From NCBI GenBank assembly GCA_024684055.1, contig JAIKXN010000197.1:1-42025 (forward strand): 42,025 nucleotides of DNA, read 5' to 3'. Shown here one piece after another: positions 1 to 10,424 of this stretch. The DNA comes from Lachnospiraceae bacterium (lineage in GTDB: Bacteria; Bacillota; Clostridia; Lachnospirales; Lachnospiraceae). The translations under genes and the position numbers were made by a program. The notes under the pieces are model-generated. The model ran no database searches, had not been told where the DNA came from, and worked only from the letters and a program-made list of their open reading frames with translations. How positions within the stretch are numbered: position 1 is the stretch's first letter; each line of letters opens with the position of its first letter.

Positions 1-2585
1 GCACGTGAAGGTGTAATCATGTGATTAGCCTTAACGATGACATTTCCGTCTTTATCACAGATCGTCTCGCATGAGAATCTGCCTTTAATTCTGTTCTGAA
101 GGCTTTCAATAACTTTCTTTCCGTCAACAAATGCCGAAACGGATCTGCCGGGGATGAAGTCCTTGCCTTCACAGCAGTCAACTTCTCTGATAATGAGTTC
201 CTGACAAACGTCAACCATTCGACGTGTAAGGTAACCGGAGTCGGCTGTACGAAGAGCCGTATCGGAAAGACCTTTACGTGCACCGTGAGCTGACATGAAG
301 TATTCGAGTACGTCAAGACCTTCACGGAAGTTTGACTTGATGGGAAGTTCGATCGTACGACCGGTTGTATCAGCCATAAGGCCACGCATGCCGGCGAGCT
401 GCTTCATCTGCTGTTCACTACCACGGGCACCGGAATCAGCCATCATCTTGATGTTGTTGTACTGATCAAGTCCGTTCATAAGTTCTTTTGTAAGTCTTCC
501 GTCGATGTCTTCCCAAACCTTACATACGCCCTTGTATCTTTCTTCTTCGGTACACTGTCCACGACGGAACTTCATCTGAAGTTTGTCCACGTTCTCCTGT
601 GCTTCTGCAAGAAGCTCGGGCTTCTTTGCAGGAACTACCATATCGGAGATCGAAACGGTAAGTGCGGCACGTGTTGAATACTTGTAACCGATAGCCTTTA
701 CAAGGTCAAGTACTTCTGCTGTCTTTGTAGCTCCGTGTGTATTGATAACCTTTTCAAGGATCTGCTTAAGCTGCTTCTTTCCCACAAGGAAATCAATTTC
801 GGGAGCAACGAGGTTGTCAGGGTTCGATCTGTCTACGTATCCGAGGTCCTGAGGAAGGATTTCGTTAAAGAGAAGTCTGCCGAGTGTTGTTTCAACGATA
901 CCGGATACAACTTCTTCGTCGGAAATCTTCTTCTCTGCTCTGACTTTGATACGAGCATGTAATGTAATGATGCCGTTTTCATATGCGAGAATGGCTTCAT
1001 TGATATCCTTAAAGTATTTGCCTTCTCCCTTGGCTCCGGGCCTCTCTTGTGTAAGGTAGTAGATACCGAGAACCATATCCTGTGAAGGAACCGCAACGGG
1101 TGCACCGTCCGAAGGTTTAAGAAGGTTATTGGGTGAAAGAAGTAAGAAACGGCACTCTGCCTGAGCTTCCACACTCAAAGGAAGGTGAACAGCCATCTGG
1201 TCACCGTCGAAGTCAGCGTTGAACGCCGTACATACGAGGGGATGAAGCTTAATAGCCTTACCTTCGACAAGGATGGGCTCGAAAGCCTGAATACCAAGTC
1301 TGTGAAGTGTCGGAGCACGGTTTAACATAACAGGATGCTCGCAGATGACGTCTTCAAGAACGTCCCATACTCTTACATCAAGTCTTTCAACCATTTTCTT
1401 TGCATGTTTGATGTTAGGGCTTAATCCTCTTCCTACAAGTTCTTTCATAACGAAAGGCTTGAAGAGTTCGATAGCCATTTCCTTGGGAAGACCGCACTGA
1501 TAAATCTTAAGTTCGGGTCCCACAACAATAACGGAACGTCCTGAGTAGTCAACACGCTTGCCGAGAAGGTTCTGACGGAAACGTCCGGACTTACCTTTGA
1601 GCATGTCTGAAAGAGACTTGAGTGCTCTGTTCGAAGGTCCTGTGACAGGTCTTCCTCTTCTGCCGTTATCAATAAGTGCATCAACAGCTTCCTGAAGCAT
1701 TCTCTTCTCGTTACGAACGATGATATCGGGTGCACCGAGTGTAAGAAGCTTTGCAAGTCTGTTGTTTCTGTTAATGATTCTTCTGTATAAATCGTTTAAG
1801 TCACTTGTAGCGAAACGTCCGCCGTCAAGCTGAACCATGGGACGAATATCGGGAGGAATTACAGGGATAACATCAAGTATCATCCATTCGGGCTTGTTGC
1901 CTGACTCACGGAATGCCTCGATCGCCTCGAGTCTCTTCATGAGTTTTGACTTCTTCTGGCCCTTTGTGCTGTCCTCATCAAGTTCGTTCTTGATCTCTTC
2001 ATATTCCTTCTCAAGGTCTACTCCCATGAGCAATTCCTTGACTGCTTCAGCGCCCATTCCAACACGGAATCTGTCGCCAAACTCTTCTCTTGCATTCTGA
2101 TATTCCTTTTCGGAAAGAACCTGCTTGAATGCAAGCGAAGTATCTCCGGGATCGAGAACAACATAGCATACGAAGTAAAGAATCTTCTCGAGTGCCTTGG
2201 GGCTTAAATCAAGGATTAAGCCCATTCTCGAAGGAATACCCTTGAAATACCAGATGTGAGAAACGGGAGCAGATAATTTGATGTGTCCCATTCTTTCTCT
2301 ACGAACACTGGCTTTTGTAACTTCTACGCCACAACGGTCGCAGACAACGCCTTTGTAACGTACTTTCTTATATTTACCGCAATGACATTCCCAGTCCTTG
2401 CTCGGTCCAAAAATCTTTTCACAGAACAAACCGTCTTTTTCGGGCTTTAAAGTTCTGTAGTTGATGGTCTCGGGCTTTTCAACTTCGCCTCTTGACCATT
2501 CAAGTATTTTTTCCGGTGATGCCAAACCGATTTTGATCGAATCAAAAGTTATCGGTTCATATCCATCTCTTCTTAAATCAGACAT
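1..2585 (-). CDS. rpoC: RNA polymerase subunit beta' (RpoC), N-terminal 861 residues, cut by window edge
   Basis: This is the catalytic beta' subunit of RNA polymerase. The ATG at 2585 (protein begins [14 protein letters not shown]) is preceded by an AAGGAGAG ribosome binding site. The N-terminal zinc ribbon is visible with cysteines at about residues 67, 69, 82 and 85. The active-site motif [12 protein letters not shown], whose three aspartates hold the catalytic magnesium, begins at about residue 456 (DNA 1194-1220 covers NADFDGDQM). The reading frame stays open to base 1, so the C-terminal part lies outside the window. It follows rpoB after 35 bases and is surely cotranscribed with it. No frameshift or odd insertion is seen in the visible part. 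Confidence 0.98.
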   Translation of the reverse strand, partial: MSDLRRDGYEPITFDSIKIGLASPEKILEWSRGEVEKPETINYRTLKPEKDGLFCEKIFGPSKDWECHCGKYKKVRYKGVVCDRCGVEVTKASVRRERMGHIKLSAPVSHIWYFKGIPSRMGLILDLSPKALEKILYFVCYVVLDPGDTSLAFKQVLSEKEYQNAREEFGDRFRVGMGAEAVKELLMGVDLEKEYEEIKNELDEDSTKGQKKSKLMKRLEAIEAFRESGNKPEWMILDVIPVIPPDIRPMVQLDGGRFATSDLNDLYRRIINRNNRLAKLLTLGAPDIIVRNEKRMLQEAVDALIDNGRRGRPVTGPSNRALKSLSDMLKGKSGRFRQNLLGKRVDYSGRSVIVVGPELKIYQCGLPKEMAIELFKPFVMKELVGRGLSPNIKHAKKMVERLDVRVWDVLEDVICEHPVMLNRAPTLHRLGIQAFEPILVEGKAIKLHPLVCTAFNADFDGDQMAVHLPLSVEAQAECRFLLLSPNNLLKPSDGAPVAVPSQDMVLGIYYLTQERPGAKGEGKYFKDINEAILAYENGIITLHARIKVRAEKKISDEEVVSGIVETTLGRLLFNEILPQDLGYVDRSNPDNLVAPEIDFLVGKKQLKQILEKVINTHGATKTAEVLDLVKAIGYKYSTRAALTVSISDMVVPAKKPELLAEAQENVDKLQMKFRRGQCTEEERYKGVCKVWEDIDGRLTKELMNGLDQYNNIKMMADSGARGSEQQMKQLAGMRGLMADTTGRTIELPIKSNFREGLDVLEYFMSAHGARKGLSDTALRTADSGYLTRRMVDVCQELIIREVDCCEGKDFIPGRSVSAFVDGKKVIESLQNRIKGRFSCETICDKDGNVIVKANHMITPSR

Positions 2586-2620
2586 TTCCTGGCTCTCCTT
2601 TTTCTATGGGTTAACATTAA

Positions 2621-5600
2621 CTACTCGTCGTCTCCACCAAAATCATCAGTAGTGTCGCCTTCGTCGTACACGTATTCTTCTTCAATGGAAGAATCATCAT
2701 CCTCGCCTATTGTGTGTTCCGTGAATCCCATCTCTGCAAGTCTGCTGCTCTCGTAATCGTTCTCATCGGAATCATCACCCATTTCAGCGCGATATGTACC
2801 TGTATTTGTTTCTGTATTCTCAAGAAGTTCAACTTCGTTGCCGTCTTCATCAAGAACCTTAACGTCAAGACAAAGTGACTGTAATTCCTTGAGCAATACC
2901 TTGAATGATTCGGGAATGCCGGGTGTAGGAATGTTCTCGCCCTTAATAATCGCCTCATATGTCTTAACACGTCCTACAACGTCATCGGACTTAACTGTCA
3001 GGATTTCCTGAAGCGTATAAGATGCACCGTAAGCTTCCAGTGCCCAAACTTCCATTTCACCGAAACGCTGTCCGCCGAACTGAGCTTTACCGCCGAGAGG
3101 CTGCTGCGTAACGAGTGAGTACGGTCCGGTTGAACGTGCATGGATCTTATCGTCTACCAAGTGGTGGAGCTTAAGATAATGCATGTGACCGATGGTAACG
3201 GGTCCGTCGAAGTATTCGCCTGTACGTCCGTCACGAAGTCTTACTTTACCGTCTCTGGAAATGGGAACCCCCTTCCATAACTCTCTGTGATCTCTGTTGT
3301 TGTATAAATATTCAAGGATGTCGGGAAGAAGAACGTCTTTGTATTTCTTTTCGAAATCTTCCCATGTACCGTTAACATAGTCGTTGGCCATGTCAAGGGT
3401 ATCCATGATATCGTTTTCGTTTGCACCGTCGAATACGGGAGTTGCAATATTGAAGCCCAGAGCCTTTGCAGCAAGTGAAAGGTGGATTTCAAGCACCTGA
3501 CCGATATTCATACGGGAAGGAACACCCAGAGGGTTAAGCACGATATCAAGAGGACGTCCGTTGGGAAGGTAAGGCATATCTTCAACGGGAAGGACTCTTG
3601 AAACAACACCCTTGTTACCGTGACGACCTGCCATCTTGTCTCCGACGGAAATCTTTCTCTTCTGTGCAATGTAAATTCTGACCTTCTGGTTAACTCCGGG
3701 AGAAAGTTCGGAATCGCCCTGAGCACGTGAGAATACTTTTGCGTCTACTACAACGCCGTATTCGCCGTGAGGAACCTTAAGAGATGTATCTCTTACTTCT
3801 CTTGCCTTCTCACCGAAGATAGCACGAAGCAGTCTCTCCTCAGGTGTAAGCTCTGTTTCTCCCTTGGGAGTAACTTTACCTACGAGGATATCACCGGCAC
3901 GAACCTCGGCACCGATACGGATGATACCGTTTTCGTCAAGGTCCTTACGCGCATCTTCACCGACACCGGGAAGATCTCTTGTGATTTCTTCCGGTCCGAG
4001 TTTTGTATCTCTTGCTTCTGTTTCATATTCTTCAATATGAACCGAAGTATAAACATCTTCTTTTACGAGACGCTCTGAAAGAAGTACGGCGTCTTCGTAG
4101 TTGTAACCTTCCCAGGTCATGAATCCGATAAGAGGGTTCTTACCGAGTCCGAGTTCTCCGTTGGCGGTTGAAGGACCGTCAGCGATAACCTGTCCTGCAG
4201 CTACGTGGTCACCCTTGAATACAATGGGCTTCTGGTTGTAGCAGTTGCTCTGGTTACTTCTGGTGAACTTGGAAAGCTTGATGCTTTCTTCCTTGGATTC
4301 ACCGTCATATATAATTCTGATTTCGTCGGAAGCAACATATGTAATCGTTCCGGCTTTCTTTGCTACCTTGCATACACCTGAGTCAACGGCAGCCTTGGCT
4401 TCCATACCTGTACCTACAACGGGTGCTTCGGTAAAGAGAAGGGGAACCGCCTGACGCTGCATGTTCGATCCCATGAGGGCACGGTTTGCGTCGTCGTTCT
4501 CAAGGAAAGGAATAAGAGCTGTAGCTACAGAGAATACCATCTTGGGCGATACGTCCATGTAATCGAACATAGCCTTGGGATATTCATGAGTCTCTTCTCT
4601 GTAACGACCGGTAACCATCTTTCTTACGAAATGACCTTCCTCGTCAAGCTTTTCGTTAGCCTGTGCTACATGATAATTATCTTCTTCATCAGCAGCCATA
4701 TATACTACTTCAGAAGTTACCTTGGGATTTTCGGGATCTGTCTTGTCGATCTTTCTGTAAGGTGCCTCGATGAATCCGTACTCATTGATTCTTGCATAAG
4801 AAGCAAGTGAGTTGATAAGACCGATGTTGGGACCTTCAGGTGTCTCGATAGGACACATTCTTCCATAGTGTGTATAGTGAACGTCTCGAACTTCGAATCC
4901 GGCACGATCTCTTGAAAGACCGCCGGGTCCCAATGCGGAAAGACGTCTCTTATGTGTAAGTTCGCCGAGAGGGTTGTTCTGATCCATGAACTGTGAAAGC
5001 TGCGAGGATCCGACAAACTCTTTCATTGCTGCCTGTACGGGCTTGATATTTACAAGGCTGGATGCGGAAACATCATCAGCGTCATGTGTTGTCATTCTTT
5101 CACGAACAACTCTTTCCATTCTTGAAAGACCGATTCTGTACTGGTTCTGGAGAAGTTCTCCGACAGCACGGATACGTCTGTTGCCCAAATGGTCGATATC
5201 GTCTTTGTTGCCGATACCGTACTCAAGATGGAAGCAGTAGTTGATGGAAGCAAGGATGTCTTCCTTTGTGATATGCTTGGGAATAAGATCAGTGATATTA
5301 TTCTTGATCGCATCACCGAGTTCCTCGGGTCTGTTTGCATATTCTCCGAGAATTGTCTGGAGAACAGGGAAGTAAACAAGTTCGGTTACGCCGAGCTCTT
5401 CCTTGTCACAGTCTACCCATTCAGCAATATCAACCATCATATTGGAAAGAACCTTAACGTTTCTTTCCTCAGTCTGGATAATAACCCAGCGAACTGCCGA
5501 GTTCTGAATTTTGTTGGCTGTTTCCTTATCGATTACATCGCCTGCTTTAGCGATGACTTCGCCTGTGTATTTGTTGAAAACATCCTTCGCAAGAGTATGT

Positions 5601-6610
5601 CCTACGATTCTCTTGTTGAAATGGAGTTTCTTATTATATGTATAACGTCCAACCTTTGCGAGATCGTAACGTCTGGGGTCAAAGAACATGGATGTCATGA
5701 AGTTTTCGGCATTCTCAACACTGAAAGGCTCGCCGGGACGAAGTCTTGCGTAAAGTTCTCTTAAGCCTTCCTGATAAATGGTTGAAGAATCCTTGGCGAT
5801 CGTCGCCATAACCTTGGGATCGTCGCCAAAATAGAATCTGATATGATCGTTATTTCCGTCCTTGGGGAAATGACTTTCTTCAAATTCTTTCTTGGATACT
5901 CCCAACTCTTCTCTGAATTCTTCGAGTTCTTCCTCAAATTCCTTGGGATCGATCTCTTCTCTTCCGATAAGCGCACGAATAAAAGCCGTAATGGGCATCT
6001 TCTTGTTTCTGTCTACGTGAACGCTTGCGATATCGTTGGAATCAGTCTCATATTCAAGCCATGCACCACGGTTGGGAATAACTGTGGATGCGAAAAGCTT
6101 CTTTCCGAGTTTATCATGTGTATAATCGTAATAAATGCCGGGAGAACGAACGAGCTGGCTGACAATAACACGTTCCGCACCGTTAATAACGAATGTGCCT
6201 GTCTCTGTCATGAGCGGGAAATTTCCCATAAAAATGTCAGATTCCTTAATTTCAAACTGACCTGTCTTGTTGCCGTTCTTGTCTTTCTCGGGTACATAAA
6301 GACGCGCTTTAACTCTCAAAGGTGCTTCGTAAGTAAGATCTCTTTCCTTGCACTCTTCGATTGTATGCTTTGCTTCATCCTCTGCCAGAGTAAAATCAAC
6401 AAAGTCAAGACGCATGTCACCGCCAAAGTTTGTGATAGGACAGATATCGTCGAAAGCTTCCTTAAGACCTTCTTTGAGGAACCATTCGTACGACTTCTTC
6501 TGCACTTCAATCAGGTTGGGTATTTCGAGCACTTCTTCCTGTCTTGAATAGCTTATCCGCAAACTGTTACCGTTGTACACCGGACGAATTCTTTTCTTTT
6601 CCATTGACAT
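2621..6610 (-). CDS. rpoB: RNA polymerase subunit beta (RpoB)
   Basis: This is the beta subunit of RNA polymerase, 1329 residues, longer than the roughly 1190 of Bacillus. The rifampicin-binding region (about residues 530-600; [15 protein letters not shown], then [20 protein letters not shown]) is intact, with the usual Ser after KRRL and no known resistance change that I can recognise. Extra length comes from a Glu/Lys-rich stretch at about residues 215-270 and a very acidic C-terminal tail of about 50 residues. Two in-frame ATGs compete for the start (6610 and 6604). The only SD-like sequence, GGAG, sits 4 bases before the first and 10 before the second, so the start is uncertain by two codons. 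A terminator-like hairpin separates it from rplL upstream. Confidence 0.98.
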   Translation of the reverse strand: MSMEKKRIRPVYNGNSLRISYSRQEEVLEIPNLIEVQKKSYEWFLKEGLKEAFDDICPITNFGGDMRLDFVDFTLAEDEAKHTIEECKERDLTYEAPLRVKARLYVPEKDKNGNKTGQFEIKESDIFMGNFPLMTETGTFVINGAERVIVSQLVRSPGIYYDYTHDKLGKKLFASTVIPNRGAWLEYETDSNDIASVHVDRNKKMPITAFIRALIGREEIDPKEFEEELEEFREELGVSKKEFEESHFPKDGNNDHIRFYFGDDPKVMATIAKDSSTIYQEGLRELYARLRPGEPFSVENAENFMTSMFFDPRRYDLAKVGRYTYNKKLHFNKRIVGHTLAKDVFNKYTGEVIAKAGDVIDKETANKIQNSAVRWVIIQTEERNVKVLSNMMVDIAEWVDCDKEELGVTELVYFPVLQTILGEYANRPEELGDAIKNNITDLIPKHITKEDILASINYCFHLEYGIGNKDDIDHLGNRRIRAVGELLQNQYRIGLSRMERVVRERMTTHDADDVSASSLVNIKPVQAAMKEFVGSSQLSQFMDQNNPLGELTHKRRLSALGPGGLSRDRAGFEVRDVHYTHYGRMCPIETPEGPNIGLINSLASYARINEYGFIEAPYRKIDKTDPENPKVTSEVVYMAADEEDNYHVAQANEKLDEEGHFVRKMVTGRYREETHEYPKAMFDYMDVSPKMVFSVATALIPFLENDDANRALMGSNMQRQAVPLLFTEAPVVGTGMEAKAAVDSGVCKVAKKAGTITYVASDEIRIIYDGESKEESIKLSKFTRSNQSNCYNQKPIVFKGDHVAAGQVIADGPSTANGELGLGKNPLIGFMTWEGYNYEDAVLLSERLVKEDVYTSVHIEEYETEARDTKLGPEEITRDLPGVGEDARKDLDENGIIRIGAEVRAGDILVGKVTPKGETELTPEERLLRAIFGEKAREVRDTSLKVPHGEYGVVVDAKVFSRAQGDSELSPGVNQKVRIYIAQKRKISVGDKMAGRHGNKGVVSRVLPVEDMPYLPNGRPLDIVLNPLGVPSRMNIGQVLEIHLSLAAKALGFNIATPVFDGANENDIMDTLDMANDYVNGTWEDFEKKYKDVLLPDILEYLYNNRDHRELWKGVPISRDGKVRLRDGRTGEYFDGPVTIGHMHYLKLHHLVDDKIHARSTGPYSLVTQQPLGGKAQFGGQRFGEMEVWALEAYGASYTLQEILTVKSDDVVGRVKTYEAIIKGENIPTPGIPESFKVLLKELQSLCLDVKVLDEDGNEVELLENTETNTGTYRAEMGDDSDENDYESSRLAEMGFTEHTIGEDDDSSIEEEYVYDEGDTTDDFGGDDE

Positions 6611-6732
6611 TCTGCTCCAATCTTTTGATAATCACTACGCAAATGAGTGGTAAACACTTGATTTTACCCGATTTTAAGGTAATAAAAACACAAATGGGCC
6701 ACGTCACCCACATTAGCGCATTTTCCATCATA

Positions 6733-6775
6733 TCAAAAAAACGACCGGAAGTCAAACACTTTTTTCCGGTCGTTT
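6733..6775 (-). terminator. Strong intrinsic terminator or attenuator between rplL and rpoB
   Basis: A perfect 12-bp inverted repeat (arms 6739-6750 and 6764-6775, core ACGACCGGAA) encloses a 13-base loop. On the minus strand it is followed directly by a run of seven T. It lies 25 bases after the rplL stop, so it ends or thins transcription before rpoB. The arms also have A/T runs on both sides, so the hairpin could work in both directions, but no plus-strand gene needs it. Confidence 0.85.
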
Positions 6776-6800
6776 CTATTTTTTTGTTGAAATAACTAAA

Positions 6801-7181
6801 TTACTTTAATGTAACCTTAGCGCCAGCTTCTTCAAGTTTCTTCTTGAGATCTTCAGCTTCTTCCTTGGAAGCGCCTTCCTTGATTACCTTGGGAGCTGCT
6901 TCAACGAGGTCCTTAGCTTCCTTAAGTCCTAAGCCTGTAGCTTCACGAACTACTTTGATAACTTTAACCTTTTCAGCACCGAACTCTGTAAGTTCTACAT
7001 CAAATTCTGTCTTCTCTTCTGCTGCACCTGCTGCATCGCCTGCACCTGCTGCTGCAACTACTACGCCTGCTGCTGCGGATACACCGAATTCTTCTTCGCA
7101 AGCCTTTACAAGATCATTTAATTCCAATACGCTGAGCTCTTTAATAGCAGCGATAAATTCTTCTGTTGTTAATTTAGCCAT
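6801..7181 (-). CDS. rplL: 50S ribosomal protein L7/L12
   Basis: This is the stalk protein of the large ribosomal subunit, which recruits translation factors as dimers bound to L10. It has 126 residues, normal for the family. The N-terminal dimerisation helices (residues 1-35) are followed by an Ala/Gly-rich hinge (about 36-55) and the conserved C-terminal domain with [20 protein letters not shown]. It follows rplJ by 32 bases, and the pair is controlled by the L10 leader. A strong terminator-like hairpin follows its stop codon. Confidence 0.98.
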   Translation of the reverse strand: MAKLTTEEFIAAIKELSVLELNDLVKACEEEFGVSAAAGVVVAAAGAGDAAGAAEEKTEFDVELTEFGAEKVKVIKVVREATGLGLKEAKDLVEAAPKVIKEGASKEEAEDLKKKLEEAGAKVTLK

Positions 7182-7213
7182 TTTTTAATCCTCCATAAAA
7201 ATGTTAATACTGA

Positions 7214-7702
7214 TTATGCTCCCTGCTTCTCAGCGATCTGATTAAGCACACGAGCAAGATTCGAAATAGGTGACTGAATGCTTCCGAGCAATTTGCCGAG
7301 CAATTCTTCTTTTGAAGGTACTGTTGCAATCTTAGCAATACCATTCGCATCATAAGCCTGTCCTTCTACAACACCGGCTTTAACCTCAAGCTTGGGAGCT
7401 TCCTTAGCAAACTTGCAGATAACTCTTGCAGGAGCTGTTGCATCCTCAGTAGAAATTGCGATAGCTGTAGGTCCCTCAAGGTAAGGCGCAAGAGCTTCGA
7501 ACTCTGTTCCCTTGATCGCAAAGTTGATCATTGTGTTCTTGTATACTTTGTAAGTAACGTTGTTCTCACGAAGAGTCTTACGAAGCTTTGTATCCTGCTC
7601 AACTGTAAGTCCGCGGTAGTCAACTACAACAACTGACTTTGCATCCTTGATGCTTGATTGAATTTCTTCAACTATGGGTTTCTTTAATTCAACCTTTGCC
7701 AT
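7214..7702 (-). CDS. rplJ: 50S ribosomal protein L10
   Basis: L10 is the base of the ribosomal stalk: its N-terminal domain binds 23S rRNA and its C-terminal helix carries the L7/L12 dimers. It has 162 residues, typical for Firmicutes. Conserved L10 segments include VVVDYRGLTVEQDTKLRKTL near residue 25 and EGPTAIAIS near residue 78. The ATG at 7702 follows an AAGGAGGAAAAAAG ribosome binding site. In Bacillus subtilis the L10-L12 complex is known to bind its own leader and attenuate transcription, and the leader elements at 7740-7875 fit the same control here. Confidence 0.98.
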   Translation of the reverse strand: MAKVELKKPIVEEIQSSIKDAKSVVVVDYRGLTVEQDTKLRKTLRENNVTYKVYKNTMINFAIKGTEFEALAPYLEGPTAIAISTEDATAPARVICKFAKEAPKLEVKAGVVEGQAYDANGIAKIATVPSKEELLGKLLGSIQSPISNLARVLNQIAEKQGA

Positions 7703-7739
7703 TCTTTTTTCCTCCTTCTTAAATTGATTGCCGAAAGAG

Positions 7740-7875
7740 TTTTGCCGATAAATAAAAAACTCCCGCGTCGAAGCGAGAGAATAGAATTCTTATCAAAACT
7801 TTTCTCCTCGGTAGGCGGCACAGCTTACGTCTTTCGACACCTACTGTCTTCGGCATTGGTCATGACGACCTTTTC
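7740..7875 (-). promoter_or_regulatory. Ribosomal protein L10 leader (autoregulatory RNA)
   Basis: The minus-strand RNA between the rplJ promoter and rplJ carries the elements I associate with the L10 leader family: a CCGAAGACAGUAGGUG stretch (about 7837-7855), then a UAAGCUG segment, then CCUACCGAGGA (about 7806-7818). AGUAGGUG can pair with CCUACCG to close a stem. A terminator-like hairpin with a T run (7751-7779) follows it and lies before the rplJ ribosome binding site. This fits transcription attenuation by the L10-L12 complex. The family call is from remembered sequence features, not a covariance search. Confidence 0.85.
7751..7779 (-). terminator. Attenuator hairpin in the L10 leader
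   Basis: On the minus strand CTCTCGC pairs with GCGGGAG (7 bp with one G-U) around a UUCGA loop at 7759-7779, followed by a T6 run and more T-rich sequence. It stands before the rplJ ribosome binding site, as expected for an attenuator controlled by the L10-binding element upstream. Confidence 0.8.
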
Positions 7876-7876
7876 T

Positions 7877-7905
7877 AATTTATCATCATGATATTTATTT
7901 GTCAA
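7877..7905 (-). promoter_or_regulatory. Sigma-A type promoter of rplJ-rplL
   Basis: On the minus strand a perfect TTGACA (-35, 7900-7905) and TAAATT (-10, 7877-7882) are separated by exactly 17 bases. The expected start, near 7870, falls at the 5' end of the L10 leader. The stretch 7906-8104 upstream, back to the rplA terminator, holds nothing I recognise; a 98-codon open frame there runs through this promoter and is not credible. Confidence 0.85.
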
Positions 7906-8104
7906 TACTTTTTTATCCTGTCGAATGATCTTTTGAATCTTTCCTTCTTTATCAAATGAAATGAACTGCCGATCGTTTGTCCCGGTCCGAAAGAATATTT
8001 TGGACAACGGTTTCCATCCATCTGTTTTAATAAAATGTCCGGTCTGCTGTTTATCCGGATCAGGCCGAGTCTTACTATGATCCGCATTTATTCTTCGGGA
8101 TAAA

Positions 8105-8138
8105 AAGATGTCCGATACCAATCTGTACCGGACATCTT
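8105..8138 (-). terminator. Intrinsic terminator after rplA
   Basis: Arms 8105-8114 and 8129-8138 (AAGATGTCCG and CGGACATCTT) pair perfectly. The stem extends inward by four more pairs (GUAC with GUAU) to leave a 6-base loop, and the minus strand continues with T5. It lies 12 bases after the rplA stop, so rplK-rplA and rplJ-rplL are separate transcription units. Confidence 0.9.
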
Positions 8139-8149
8139 AATCTTACAAA

Positions 8150-8842
8150 TTATAAGTACTTAAGTGTGCTAACCTTTACGCCGGGGCCCATTGTGCTTGT
8201 AAGAGTGATGCTCTTTAAGTATGTACCCTTAAGTGATGAAGGTTTAGCTTTTACAATAGCGTCCATGATAGCCTTGAGGTTATCAGCAAGCTGCTCTTCC
8301 GTGAAAGAAGCCTTTCCGATAGGGCAGTGAACGATGTTGGACTTATCAAGTCTGTATTCGATCTTACCTGCTTTAATATCGTTGATAGCTTTTGTTACGT
8401 CCATTGTAACTGTGCCGGCCTTGGGGTTAGGCATTAAGCCCTTAGGTCCGAGAACCTTACCTAAACGACCAACAACACCCATCATGTCAGGTGTAGCAAC
8501 TACTACGTCGAAATCAAGCCAGCCTTCGTTCTGAATCTTGGGAATGAGTTCATCTCCGCCTACGTAATCAGCGCCTGCTGCTTCAGCTTCGTTAACCTTG
8601 TCACCCTTTGCAAAAACGAGTACTCTTACTGTCTTGCCTGTTCCGTGAGGAAGTACTACAGCACCTCTGATCTGCTCTTCAGCATGACGTCCGTCGCATC
8701 CTGTTCTGATGTGAAGTTCTACGGTCTCATCAAACTTGGCCGTAGCTGTTTTCTTAACCAATGCAACTGCATCTGCAGGATCGTATAATGTAGCTCTGTC
8801 AACCTGCTTTGCAGCTTCGTTGTATTTTTTACCGTGTTTCAT
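8150..8842 (-). CDS. rplA: 50S ribosomal protein L1
   Basis: L1 binds 23S rRNA at the E-site stalk and is the usual translational repressor of its own rplK-rplA mRNA. The 230-residue length is standard. Typical segments are present: [54 protein letters not shown] and the C-terminal STMGPGVKV. It follows rplK after 52 bases and ends at a strong terminator. Confidence 0.98.
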   Translation of the reverse strand: MKHGKKYNEAAKQVDRATLYDPADAVALVKKTATAKFDETVELHIRTGCDGRHAEEQIRGAVVLPHGTGKTVRVLVFAKGDKVNEAEAAGADYVGGDELIPKIQNEGWLDFDVVVATPDMMGVVGRLGKVLGPKGLMPNPKAGTVTMDVTKAINDIKAGKIEYRLDKSNIVHCPIGKASFTEEQLADNLKAIMDAIVKAKPSSLKGTYLKSITLTSTMGPGVKVSTLKYL

Positions 8843-8894
8843 TATAAATTTACCTCCTTGTGGTTAAATGCAATAATTGCTCCCACTTTTTCAA

Positions 8895-9320
8895 TTAATC
8901 TTCTACTACAATACCCATTGAACGAGCTGTACCTGCGATCATGCTCATTGCCGCCTCGATGCTGGCTGCGTTAAGATCCGGCATCTTTAACTCTGCAATT
9001 TCTCTGATCTTGTCTTTTGAAATAGTAGCAACCTTATCCTTGTTGGGCTTAGCGGATGCACTCTTCAAATTGCAAGCCTTCTTCAATAATACTGCTGCAG
9101 GAGGAGTCTTTGTAATAAAACTGAAACTCTTGTCTGCATAAACTGTGATAACAACAGGAATGATAACATCACCCTTATCTGCTGTCTTTGCGTTGAACTG
9201 CTTTGTGAATTCAACGATGTTAACACCATGCTGACCTAAAGCAGGTCCAACAGGCGGTGCCGGTGTTGCTTTGCCGGCAGGAATCTGTAACTTAATAAAA
9301 CCTGTAACTTTCTTTGCCAT
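8895..9320 (-). CDS. rplK: 50S ribosomal protein L11
   Basis: L11 forms the GTPase-associated centre with 23S rRNA and is needed for RelA-type stringent sensing. It has 141 residues. The conserved N-terminus ([20 protein letters not shown], then [15 protein letters not shown]) and the [16 protein letters not shown] segment are clear. The start at 9320 has an AGGAGGT ribosome binding site. It lies downstream of nusG, with a probable L1-binding stem in the gap. Confidence 0.98.
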   Translation of the reverse strand: MAKKVTGFIKLQIPAGKATPAPPVGPALGQHGVNIVEFTKQFNAKTADKGDVIIPVVITVYADKSFSFITKTPPAAVLLKKACNLKSASAKPNKDKVATISKDKIREIAELKMPDLNAASIEAAMSMIAGTARSMGIVVED

Positions 9321-9342
9321 TTTGGCTACCTCCTAATAAAAT

Positions 9343-9372
9343 GTGGTTCGGCGCCGCTTATGCGGCTCCCAC
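9343..9372 (-). promoter_or_regulatory. Probable L1-binding leader stem before rplK
   Basis: On the minus strand an outer helix GUGG/CCAC (9369-9372 with 9343-9346) encloses an inner helix GCCGC/GCGGC with an AUAA loop. The GUGGGAG start, the asymmetric purine-rich internal loop and the place just before the rplK ribosome binding site resemble leaders through which L1 represses the L11-L1 mRNA. The assignment is by resemblance and position only. A short palindrome (GAACAA-6-TTGTTC, 9413-9430) precedes it after the nusG stop. Confidence 0.5.
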
Positions 9373-9437
9373 TGCCCATAAAACTTCTATAATAAAATAG
9401 GAAAGTTCCTATGAACAACCTTAATTGTTCCGGCGGA

Positions 9438-10016
9438 TCAAACTTTCTTGATATCCGCAAATCCGATCTCAACAGGTGTCTCACGACCGAAGAGTTCTAC
9501 GTTGATAGTAACTACCTGCTTGTTCTCATCAACTCTCTTGACTACGCCTTCAGTACCTACCCAGACGCCCGCAATAACGTTAACCGTATCACCTTCGGCA
9601 ACGTCAACATGGATCTTTTCAGGTCCTTCGAAGCTGAGAGCTTTCATTTCGCTTTCCGTAAGAGGAACCGGTTTGCTTCCCGGGCCTACGAAACCTGTAA
9701 CGCCTCTTGTGTTTCTGACAACATACCATGCTGCATTATCGTCAGCGTCCATATGGATCAGAACATATCCGGGGAACATCTTTTTCTCCGATGTTTTTCT
9801 TGTTCCGTTCTTTACTTCCGTAACTTCCTGCATGGGAACCTTAACTTCAAGAATTGTTTCTCTGAGTTCAGGTCTGTTCTCTATGGCTTTCTCAATATTG
9901 GTCTTAACCTTGTTTTCATATCCCGAATAAGTATGAACTACATACCAGCCCATTCCTTTACCCGATTTATTATCGCTTTGACCAATATCGTATTCTTCTT
10001 CAATATATCCTTCCAT
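9438..10016 (-). CDS. nusG: Transcription termination/antitermination factor NusG
   Basis: NusG binds the RNA polymerase clamp and links it to Rho or to the ribosome. The 192-residue protein has the NGN domain (WYVVHTYSGYENKVKTNIE, then KMFPGYVLIHMDADDNAWYVV-type sequence with one extra Ala) and a C-terminal KOW domain (GDTVNVIAGVWVGTEGVVKR). The ATG at 10016 with a GGAGGT site 5 bases upstream gives a 22-residue N-terminal extension, rich in Glu/Asp, before the usual start of the NGN fold. It sits between secE and rplK, the common arrangement. Confidence 0.97.
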   Translation of the reverse strand: MEGYIEEEYDIGQSDNKSGKGMGWYVVHTYSGYENKVKTNIEKAIENRPELRETILEVKVPMQEVTEVKNGTRKTSEKKMFPGYVLIHMDADDNAAWYVVRNTRGVTGFVGPGSKPVPLTESEMKALSFEGPEKIHVDVAEGDTVNVIAGVWVGTEGVVKRVDENKQVVTINVELFGRETPVEIGFADIKKV

Positions 10017-10162
10017 TTATACCTCCGGTTGCACGTTTCGTTTCCGTCACTTTCAAAGACTGTGTTCCGCTTAAGCGTAATAACAATCCCAAATCATTAT
10101 GATCACAATCCGATCGTGGCTTCAATAATTCCTGTAACGCAACAATTCAGTCCGATTCCGTA

Positions 10163-10390
10163 TTACATACCGAGACCGGTGAGGAAATTGAGTCCGTACT
10201 GAATTCCTAAATCTATAAATGCAATAAGCACAGCAACAACAACAGTAATGATGCTCACTACCACTGTCTGCTTGATAACATCGTCTCTGGTCGGCCACGT
10301 AATCTTCTTGAATTCGGATCTAACGCCCTTGAAAAAGTTTCTCTTATGCTGTTTTTCTTCTTGGGGGGCTTTCTTCTCTGTATCTGCCAT
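10163..10390 (-). CDS. secE: Preprotein translocase subunit SecE
   Basis: SecE is the small essential clamp subunit of SecYEG. It has 75 residues with the conserved amphipathic segment FFKGVRSEFKKITWPTRDDV just before a single membrane span (about residues 44-70). Length and single-span layout match the short Gram-positive type. It lies 34 bases after rpmG and 146 bases before nusG, and that gap shows no clear terminator or promoter. Confidence 0.96.
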   Translation of the reverse strand: MADTEKKAPQEEKQHKRNFFKGVRSEFKKITWPTRDDVIKQTVVVSIITVVVAVLIAFIDLGIQYGLNFLTGLGM

Positions 10391-10424
10391 ATTTGCTACC
10401 TTTCCGGATCAAGCCGAATAACGA

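Noticed and set aside
4840-5015. Rifampicin-resistance substitution in RpoB
   Set aside because: The cluster reads as the sensitive type at the positions I can check.
5843-6547. 234-codon plus-strand frame opposite rpoB
   Set aside because: It is fully antisense to conserved RpoB sequence, resembles no protein and has no start signals.
7825-8121. 98-codon minus-strand open frame upstream of rplJ
   Set aside because: It runs through the rplJ promoter and into the conserved L10 leader, starts inside the rplA terminator and has no ribosome binding site.
9411-10202. 263-codon plus-strand frame opposite nusG
   Set aside because: It mirrors the complement of nusG and its flank; nusG is certain and the frame has no site or family features.
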